From UBA4416 sp963422675 (GTDB lineage Bacteria > Bacteroidota > Bacteroidia > B-17B0 > Aurantibacillaceae): a stretch of 64,000 nucleotides of DNA. Location: positions 434,001 to 498,000 of the forward strand of contig CAXVYS010000024.1 of assembly GCA_963422675.2 (NCBI GenBank). The letters are read 5' to 3'. The notes beneath the pieces were generated by a model, which made no database searches, was not told where the DNA came from, and saw only the letters and a program-made list of their open reading frames with translations. The translations under genes were made by a program, and so were the position numbers. The stretch's first letter is position 1. Each line of letters begins with the position of its first letter. Shown here piece after piece: positions 1 to 5,601 of this stretch.

Positions 1-195
1 GATTATATCGAAAGTACTATATTATTTCATTCCGAAAAATTATTTACGAATATTGGTTTTGAAAAAAATTGTACCATTTTTGGTAAAAACTCGTTTTTCA
101 AAAAAAAGCTCAATCCCTTTACAGATCGAATAGTTAGCGATTCTTTATTTTTTAAAAATATGTTAAATTGTACCAAATACCAAATGTGGTACTAA
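1..195 (+). CDS. C-terminal end of a protein running in from the left edge
   Basis: The frame beginning at base 1 stays open for 64 codons and stops with TAA at 193-195. The residues (…LFHSEKLFTNIGFEKN…) look like a real protein tail. An aromatic stretch followed by GFEK is reminiscent of the end of a SAM-dependent methyltransferase domain, but that is only a weak impression. The start lies outside the window, so the function cannot be assigned. The repeat-rich gene-free stretch begins right after its stop. Confidence 0.5.
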   Translation, partial: DYIESTILFHSEKLFTNIGFEKNCTIFGKNSFFKKKLNPFTDRIVSDSLFFKNMLNCTKYQMWY

Positions 196-284
196 ATTAT
201 TCTCGTATTTAGCCGCAATTTTACTCTAGCAAAATGTTCTAGGAACATTTGTAGGAAAGCCCCTAGAGAAATCTTTAATAAGCG

Positions 285-660
285 CTTCTATAAGAGCAGT
301 AGTAAACTAAAAGTCTTTAAATAGCTTTTTAATGCGCATTGTTCTATAAGAGTTGTCTTAAGGAAAGACCTAGATGCCTTTTATAAAAGTTCCTAGAGGT
401 TGCTTTATAGACAAGCTTCTATAAGAGCAGTTGTAAATAAATAGTCTTTAAATAGCTTTTAATGCACACTGTTCTATAAGAGTTCTCCTAGAGAAAGGCC
501 TATAAGTATTTGTATAAAAGTTCCTAGAGGTTGCTTTATAGACAGACTTCTATAAGAGTAGTTGTAAACAAAAGTCTTTAAATAGCTTTTAATGCACACT
601 GTTCTATAAGAGTTTTCCTAAAGAAAGTCCTAGAAGCATTTGTACACAAAGCCCTATAAG
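285..660. repeat. About 131-bp tandem direct repeat, three degenerate copies
   Basis: Copies begin with CTTCTATAAGAG at 285, 416 and 547. The inner word AGTCTTTA recurs at 312, 443 and 573, and GTTCTATAAGAG at 341, 471 and 601, giving a steady period of 130-131 bp. At each junction between copies TTATAGA and TCTATAA face each other across 6 bases, so a short hairpin can form. The third copy decays towards its right end. A partial related copy may precede the first, near 225-280. Confidence 0.8.
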
Positions 661-945
661 AGTTGAAACTAAAATTCTTTAAAGAGAGTTTTTATTCGCG
701 CCCTTAAGTGCCTTCCAGCGTAGCCAGATATGATCCTTTATTCAAGGAGCCATTCACTGATTTATTTATGACGATGCCCTATAAGAGCAGAAATTAAAAT
801 GGCTTTAAATAGCATTTTTCGTCGCGCCCTTAAGTGCAAAAAACAAAAAGACTCTACGTGAGTGTAGTAACGAAAAAATCCTTTAAAGAGGAGAGAATGG
901 CTTTCAATAGCATTTATTGTTCGTGCCCATAAAGAGTAGTTAACC
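651..945. repeat. Second degenerate direct repeat family, about 62-bp units
   Basis: A unit running from GCCCTATAAGAG to GCGCCCTTAAGTGC occurs at 651-712 and again at 776-837, offset by 125 bp. A third, shorter and more diverged copy sits at about 896-945. The units share the CTATAAGAG and CTTTAAATAGC words with the 131-bp repeats to the left, so both families probably have a common origin. Confidence 0.65.
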
Positions 946-1026
946 GCATAAGGGTATTCCCTTAGCATATGAGCTGTTGCCAAAATGTAGCAGGAAGAAT
1001 CCTATTGCCTAAACACAATCAAAAAA

Positions 1027-1263
1027 ATGAAAGATGAAAAAAACAATTCTTCCCTGGAAGAGAAATTCAGACAAGCTATAAAAGAAGTAGAAGGACAAAC
1101 AAATAAGCAAAGTGCTTCACAGGAGATTACTCCAAAAATGAAAACCGGTCTATACATCGCCGGGGCATTCATATTGGTTTGGTCATCTCAATACATCTTC
1201 TCTGCCATAGCAGGAGCAGTCCGATCATTCAAAGATCTAAGAAAAAGTATTCGCGAAAAGTAA
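1027..1263 (+). CDS. Small single-pass membrane protein, function unknown
   Basis: I do not recognise this 78-residue protein. The N-terminal 40 residues are charged and hydrophilic (Lys, Glu, Gln rich). A hydrophobic segment at about residues 42-62 (GLYIAGAFILVWSSQYIFSA) can span the membrane, and the tail is basic, so the N-terminal part may lie in the cytoplasm. The ATG follows an A-rich stretch with no Shine-Dalgarno sequence. It sits 15 bp upstream of a DNA-binding-like gene on the same strand and the two are probably co-transcribed. The adjoining repeats on both sides raise the possibility of an accessory pair. Confidence 0.6.
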   Translation: MKDEKNNSSLEEKFRQAIKEVEGQTNKQSASQEITPKMKTGLYIAGAFILVWSSQYIFSAIAGAVRSFKDLRKSIREK

Positions 1264-1278
1264 TTAAAAAATTAAATT

Positions 1279-1644
1279 ATGGAAGGTATTACATTAATGG
1301 AGGGTAAAGAATTTGAACATCTCAAATTGCAACTCCAAAACATACAACAACAAAATTTAGCCATTATAAAGCTAGTTCAACATCTGGCACCAGTCCAAAC
1401 ACAAAGTGATATTCCTGGTTTTATTTCTATTAAAGATGCTTGTGAAAAATACAAGACCAGTCATACATACATCAACAATAGAATAAAACTCTTTAAAGAG
1501 GTAAAAGGGCGGGCAATTGATAGACTCAGGGCTGGAAGCTTTAAGTTTATCAATGAAGCAGAATTGATAGAAGGATTCCGGATGAAGGCTCCTATTTCTA
1601 AAGTTATTAACAGCCTTAGAGCGAAAATGACAGTGAAAAAGTAA
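1279..1644 (+). CDS. Putative helix-turn-helix (excisionase-like) DNA-binding protein
   Basis: A protein of 121 residues. The N-terminal part (about 1-40) is rich in Leu, Gln and Glu and could form a coiled coil for dimerisation. The middle (about 48-100) reads ISIKDACEKYKTSHTYINNR followed by a basic stretch and FKFINEAELIEGF. This is the layout of HTH_17/excisionase-type winged helix proteins, where a helix-turn-helix is followed by a strand and an aromatic-rich wing. Start is ATG at 1279, with an in-frame ATG at 1297 also possible. It is convergent with the tRNA-Cys unit, whose terminator begins 29 bp past its stop. The target is unknown. Confidence 0.55.
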   Translation: MEGITLMEGKEFEHLKLQLQNIQQQNLAIIKLVQHLAPVQTQSDIPGFISIKDACEKYKTSHTYINNRIKLFKEVKGRAIDRLRAGSFKFINEAELIEGFRMKAPISKVINSLRAKMTVKK

Positions 1645-1672
1645 TTCTCACCCCAGCCCTCACCCCCAAAAA

Positions 1673-1702
1673 CCGAAACCCCTGTATTTACAGGGGTTTC
1701 GG
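1673..1702 (-). terminator. Rho-independent terminator of the tRNA-Cys transcript
   Basis: A perfect 13-bp inverted repeat (CCGAAACCCCTGT, ATTT loop, complement) is followed, reading leftward, by a run of five T. It lies 11 bp past the 3' end of the tRNA and ends leftward transcription. The plus-strand side has no T run, so it is probably one-directional. Confidence 0.85.
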
Positions 1703-1713
1703 AGGTGATTAAG

Positions 1714-1784
1714 AGGTCCCGAGCGGATTCGAACCGCTGTAGCAGCTTTTGCAGAGCTGAGCCTAGCCACTCGGCCACAGGACC
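1714..1784 (-). tRNA. tRNA-Cys (anticodon GCA)
   Basis: Read on the minus strand the 71-nt sequence folds as a cloverleaf. The 7-bp acceptor stem is GGTCCTG with CGGGACC, the D arm contains GGCCGAGTGGCTAGGC, and the anticodon stem CAGCT/AGCTG closes loop CTGCAAA with anticodon GCA. The T arm is GCGGTTCGAATCCGC. The discriminator base is U, as expected for tRNA-Cys. CCA is not encoded. Four 70-bp repeats lie immediately 5' of it and a strong terminator 3'. Confidence 0.95.
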
Positions 1785-2060
1785 ATTCTTTGCTCTATTT
1801 TTTAAAGAGCTTTTGCTTGCTCTGAGCCTATCCGTCAGCTGACGGACAAGGACCATTCTTTGCTCTATTTTTTAAAGAGCTTTTGTTTGCTCTGAGTCTA
1901 TCCGTCAGCTGACGGACAAGGACCATTCTTTGCTCTATTTTTTAAAGAGCTTTTGTTTGCTCTGTGCCTATCCGTCAGCTGACGGACAAGGACCATTCTT
2001 TGCTCTATTTTTTAAAGAGCTTTTGTTTGCTCTGAGCCTATCCGTCAGCTGACGGACAAG
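1781..2060 (-). repeat. Four 70-bp tandem repeats resembling the tRNA-Cys 5' half
   Basis: Exact 70-bp units lie at 1781-1850, 1851-1920, 1921-1990 and 1991-2060 with only a few substitutions between them. Each contains the perfect 16-bp palindrome TCCGTCAGCTGACGGA. On the minus strand each unit begins GGTCCT and carries TAGGCTCAG and GCAAAAGCT (ACAAAAGCT in the outer copies). These are the same blocks, in the same order, as the 5' half of the adjacent tRNA-Cys; the first unit shares its GGTC with the tRNA 5' end. No T arm is present, so they are not functional tRNAs. A second small hairpin (GCTCT/AGAGC) fills the rest. Confidence 0.9.
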
Positions 2061-2192
2061 GACCATAACCTTTAAGATTTTAGAACCTCGAAGGAAGAAA
2101 TCTTAAATCTTTCTTCTTAAATCTAATTTCTTAATGAACGGGTAGCAAAAATAAGATTTTTTTAGCAACTTGCTCTAATTATTATAAAAAAA

Positions 2193-3335
2193 ATGCAGAT
2201 TAATTCGAAATTACCACATATCGGCACAACGATCTTTACTGTCATGAGCGGTTTAGCCAAAGAACACAATGCGATCAATTTATCGCAAGGCTTTCCCGAC
2301 TTTGATTCAAACCCGCAATTGTTGACATCAGCTCAAAAATACATGAGTCCTCTTTATAATCAATATGCTCCAATGCCTGGTGTTATGGCCCTTCGGGAAC
2401 AAATAGCCATACTTATTCAAAACTGTTATGGAGCGACTTATCATCCCGATACCGAAATTACAGTTACAGCAGGGGCTACACAAGGTATTTTTACAAGTAT
2501 CGCCGCATTTATACGGCAGGGCGATGAAGTCATTGTGTTTGAACCAGCTTACGATTGTTACATTCCGGCTATTGAAGTAAACGGTGGTATTGTAAAACCA
2601 ATTACACTGGAGTATCCTAATTTTACTATTAACTGGAGCATTGTAAAAAACACGATCACGGATAAAACCAAAATGATCATTATCAATTCTCCACACAATC
2701 CCAGTGGAACAACCCTTTCAGAACATGACCTGCTGGAATTACAAACATTAGTAGCCGGTAAAAATATCCTGGTGGTGAGTGATGAAGTTTACGAACACAT
2801 GACCTTTGACGGCAAACCTCATCAAAGTGTTGCGCGCTTTAAACAATTGGCAGCGCAGTCGGTTGTTGTATCTTCTTTTGGTAAAACCATTCATGCCACC
2901 GGCTGGAAAATAGGTTATGTAGCCGCTCCAAAAGAAATTATGCAGGAGTTCAGGAAAGTACACCAGTACCTGGTATTCTCCGTCAATCATGCTTTACAAA
3001 TGGCTCTGGCCGATTATTTAAAAGATGAATTCATGTATAAAGGGCTGAGTGAATTTTACCAGTCCAAAAGAGATTATTTCACCAGCCTGATCTCTTCTTC
3101 CCGCTTTACCATTGAATCCTGCACCGGAACCTATTTTCAATTATTGAATTATAAAAACATCTCCGATGAACCCGATACAGAGCTGGCCGTTTGGTTAACC
3201 AAAGAAAAAGGCTTAGCGGCTATTCCACTTTCTGTATTTTATACTAACCAGAAACAACAACATCTGCTGCGTTTTTGCTTTGCTAAAAAAGATGAAACGC
3301 TTCAAAAAGCCGCAGAAATTATTTGTACATTGTAA
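2193..3335 (+). CDS. Class I/II aminotransferase, methionine/glutamine type (YbdL/KAT III-like)
   Basis: A PLP enzyme of 380 residues, the usual length for fold-type I aminotransferases. Visible features are the N-terminal substrate region NLSQGFPDF (29-37), the cofactor-binding NSPHNPSG (165-172), DEVY with the pyridine-binding Asp197, the Schiff-base lysine in SSFGK (Lys231), and a C-terminal LLRFCF whose Arg would bind the substrate carboxylate. GFPDF and the overall pattern fit the YbdL/kynurenine aminotransferase III group, which transaminates methionine, glutamine and aromatic amino acids. An omega-amidase gene lies downstream on the same strand; the two enzymes act in sequence in other organisms. 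Exact substrate is inferred. Confidence 0.85.
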   Translation: MQINSKLPHIGTTIFTVMSGLAKEHNAINLSQGFPDFDSNPQLLTSAQKYMSPLYNQYAPMPGVMALREQIAILIQNCYGATYHPDTEITVTAGATQGIFTSIAAFIRQGDEVIVFEPAYDCYIPAIEVNGGIVKPITLEYPNFTINWSIVKNTITDKTKMIIINSPHNPSGTTLSEHDLLELQTLVAGKNILVVSDEVYEHMTFDGKPHQSVARFKQLAAQSVVVSSFGKTIHATGWKIGYVAAPKEIMQEFRKVHQYLVFSVNHALQMALADYLKDEFMYKGLSEFYQSKRDYFTSLISSSRFTIESCTGTYFQLLNYKNISDEPDTELAVWLTKEKGLAAIPLSVFYTNQKQQHLLRFCFAKKDETLQKAAEIICTL

Positions 3336-3367
3336 TAGAAATCACCTGATTATTGAAACATACATTC

Positions 3368-4021
3368 ATGAGAATTCTTTTTTTAATAGTTACGGTACTT
3401 GTTTGTTTTACAGCAGAAGCACAGGATACTATTTTTACAAAGTCTACAGAACCTTTACTGGTAAGGGTACTGGAGATCTCTAAAACAGAAGTTAGTTATA
3501 AATTTTATTTTAATCCCGACGGTGTCATTCATAAAATTGCTAATTCACAAATCGAAAAAATCGTTTATGAAAACGGTAAAATAGAATCCAGGTTTCAACT
3601 TATTCAAAAAACAGAAGGCAACGTTACCAGTAAATTTAAACCGGGAATGTTTATCATTGAAGATAATCATATTAGCATTGATAACCGCGATATCACCCAT
3701 AAAGAGGCTTTTAAAATTATGCTGAAACGCGATCCCCAGGTAAACACCGATGAATTAAATATGCTTTTATTAAATGCGGAAGGTAAAAGAAATGCACAAA
3801 TAGGATTTACCATTGCAGGACCTGTATGCCTGGTAGGTGGCTTATACATGGGCAGAAGAAATTATTACGGCCCCGCCGATAAACCTAAACTCAAAGCTTT
3901 TGTATTAACGGGTCTTAGCCTGTTTGTTGTTTCAGAAATTACTGCCTTGATTTATAAATCGGTAAAGAACAAACAGATCAGGAAAGCGGCATTACTGTAT
4001 GATAAAGAAGTATTTTTTTAA
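3368..4021 (+). CDS. Secreted protein of unknown function, paralogue of the next gene
   Basis: About 217 residues. The ATG at 3368 places a clean signal peptide (MRILFLIVTVLVCFTAEAQ) at the N-terminus; an upstream in-frame TTG at 3353 is less likely. The mature protein starts DTIFTK and continues with a small beta-rich module (VRVLEISKTEVSYKFYFNPDG … IEKIVYENGKIE). Near residues 150-200 are two hydrophobic stretches that may be membrane segments. The following gene has the same layout and shares the QDTI…LEIS…G…KI…NG pattern, so the two arose by tandem duplication. Similar leaders are common in Bacteroidota, but I know of no function. Confidence 0.7.
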   Translation: MRILFLIVTVLVCFTAEAQDTIFTKSTEPLLVRVLEISKTEVSYKFYFNPDGVIHKIANSQIEKIVYENGKIESRFQLIQKTEGNVTSKFKPGMFIIEDNHISIDNRDITHKEAFKIMLKRDPQVNTDELNMLLLNAEGKRNAQIGFTIAGPVCLVGGLYMGRRNYYGPADKPKLKAFVLTGLSLFVVSEITALIYKSVKNKQIRKAALLYDKEVFF

Positions 4022-4064
4022 CGAAAGACTTACACATTCCTTATTTTTAATTACATTTAATACA

Positions 4065-4757
4065 ATGAAACATCTTATTTTCCTTTTCTTCCTTGCTACC
4101 TATAACCTGATGCCTGCACAGGATACCATTTATAAAAGAAACGGCGAACTCCTCTCGGCGAAGATCCTGGAAATAAGTGCCTCCGAAATAAAATATAAAC
4201 GCTTCGATATGCAGGATGGGCCTCTCTTTGTATCAGGTACAAACGAAATTAAAAAAATTAAATTTTCGAACGGAGCCATTGATTCTTTTCAGGTGGCTAA
4301 GCCTGTTACTCAGCCAACTAGTGTCTCCAACCCTGTTATTATAGCACAACATCAGGCTAACGATCCTCAAAAAGATTTAATGATCCAAAATGCAAGAGGA
4401 GGGTCTTTTTATTATAAAAACAATTACCTCTCCGAAAAACGGATGCTGTTTGTGGCTGCTGAAAAAAACCGTACCTGGAAAAATAAAGAATTGGATAAAG
4501 CTATTTTAGCTACCCGCGATTATAAAAGCAATCAGTATATTTCAGGCTTTGGAGGCGCAGGCCTTGCCATTGCCTGTATACTGGCAGCAGGCTCAACAGC
4601 TAATACCAATTCTAACAGCACCACCAGTATTGCCTTGTCGTTTAATGCGATAGGTATTTTTATCGCTTCCCAAATTGTTTCTCCTATGTTCAAACGAAAA
4701 AGGACACAAAGTGCGGCGAAAGTTGCTAAGTTATTTAATGAGGAAACACTAAAATGA
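4065..4757 (+). CDS. Secreted protein of unknown function, paralogue of the preceding gene
   Basis: About 230 residues from the ATG at 4065, which gives a good signal peptide (MKHLIFLFFLATYNLMPAQ). The open frame extends upstream to 3999, overlapping the previous stop, but that would bury the signal. The mature part begins DTIYKRNGELLSAKILEISA and has the same beta-rich module as its neighbour, then a linker and a C-terminal hydrophobic region (FGGAGLAIACILAAGS and FNAIGIFIASQIVSPMF). It ends in an ATGA overlap with the omega-amidase gene, so the two are translationally coupled. No function known. Confidence 0.7.
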   Translation: MKHLIFLFFLATYNLMPAQDTIYKRNGELLSAKILEISASEIKYKRFDMQDGPLFVSGTNEIKKIKFSNGAIDSFQVAKPVTQPTSVSNPVIIAQHQANDPQKDLMIQNARGGSFYYKNNYLSEKRMLFVAAEKNRTWKNKELDKAILATRDYKSNQYISGFGGAGLAIACILAAGSTANTNSNSTTSIALSFNAIGIFIASQIVSPMFKRKRTQSAAKVAKLFNEETLK

Positions 4758-5530
4758 ATTTGAATGTTACCATAATTCAGAGTTTTCTTTTTTGGGAAGA
4801 GGTTGATAAAAATCTACTACACTTTACAGAAAAAATAACATCGGTAACTGTTCCAACAGACCTTATTGTGCTCCCTGAAATGTTTACAACCGGGTTCACC
4901 ATGAACCCCGAACGATTAGCGGAAGAGCACGGAGGGAAAGGCTTGCAGTGGATGCAGAAAATGGCTTCGGAAAAAAAGTGCGCCATCGTTGGAAGCATTT
5001 CTGTAAAAGAACACCAACACTATTACAACCGTTTATATTGGGTAAATCCTGATACCACTTTTTCCTTTTACGATAAGAGACATTTGTTTAGTATGGGCAA
5101 AGAGCATAGCCATTATACCGCAGGTACAAACAAAATGATCATACAGTATAAAGGTTGGAAAATTTGCCCCTTGATTTGTTACGACCTTCGTTTCCCGGTA
5201 TGGAGCAGAAACACAACTGATAATCCCTATGATCTTCTTATTTACGTAGCCAACTGGCCTGAGGTACGAAGCTATCCATGGAAACAGTTGTTAATTGCAC
5301 GGGCTATTGAAAACCAATGCTATGTGGTGGGAGTTAACCGTATTGGCGAAGACGGACACCATATCCCGCACAGTGGTGATTCAATGGTTATTTCTGCACG
5401 TGGGGAGGCCTTAAATCATACACTTCCAAATGAAGATGCTGCTGAAACCATCAGCTTATCTTATGACACACTGAAAGACTTTAGAACTGCATTTCCTGTA
5501 TTAACAGACGCAGATTCTTTTTCGATATAA
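4754..5530 (+). CDS. Omega-amidase (Nit2/YafV-like, carbon-nitrogen hydrolase)
   Basis: A nitrilase-superfamily protein of 258 residues with the complete catalytic triad: Glu42 in LPEMFTTGF, Lys108 in YDKRHLFSMG and Cys142 in LICYDLRFP. These motifs are those of the YafV/Nit2 group, which hydrolyses the omega-amide of alpha-ketoglutaramate and alpha-ketosuccinamate, the products left when glutamine or asparagine donates its amino group to a keto acid. The start ATG overlaps the previous stop (ATGA). With the aminotransferase at 2193 it would make glutamine-driven transamination effectively irreversible, for example in methionine salvage. That pairing is inferred from context. Confidence 0.88.
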   Translation: MNLNVTIIQSFLFWEEVDKNLLHFTEKITSVTVPTDLIVLPEMFTTGFTMNPERLAEEHGGKGLQWMQKMASEKKCAIVGSISVKEHQHYYNRLYWVNPDTTFSFYDKRHLFSMGKEHSHYTAGTNKMIIQYKGWKICPLICYDLRFPVWSRNTTDNPYDLLIYVANWPEVRSYPWKQLLIARAIENQCYVVGVNRIGEDGHHIPHSGDSMVISARGEALNHTLPNEDAAETISLSYDTLKDFRTAFPVLTDADSFSI

Positions 5531-5554
5531 CCCTCCTCGTTTTTATATCATAAA

Positions 5555-5587
5555 AAAAGCTCTGTTTACTTAGTAAACAGAGCTTTT
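5555..5587. terminator. Bidirectional terminator between convergent genes
   Basis: A perfect 15-bp inverted repeat, AAAAGCTCTGTTTAC with a TTA loop and its complement, lies between the stops of the omega-amidase (+) and the large surface protein (-). The A/T ends give a T run in both directions, so it can serve both genes. Confidence 0.9.
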
Positions 5588-5601
5588 CAATTTATGTTTT
5601 A

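Larger units (their letters stand above)
196..1026. other. 830-bp gene-free, repeat-rich stretch
   Basis: No convincing gene is present on either strand. The stretch is filled with two families of degenerate direct repeats (listed separately) that share short words such as CTATAAGAG, TTTAAATAGC and CCTAGAG. A 73-codon minus-strand frame at 762-983 runs through the repeats and has no protein-like features. The stretch may be transcribed as a structured RNA or be leftover repeat expansion; the sequence does not decide. Confidence 0.6.

Noticed and set aside
762..983. 73-codon minus-strand ORF
   Set aside because: It lies within degenerate repeats, has no protein-like composition and no promoter or neighbour to support it.
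1461..1856. 131-codon minus-strand ORF
   Set aside because: It translates straight through the tRNA-Cys, its terminator and the 70-bp repeats; the peptide is an artefact of those RNA and repeat sequences.
1781..2060. Possible CRISPR array
   Set aside because: The 70-bp units are continuous and nearly identical; there are no unique spacers and no cas genes.
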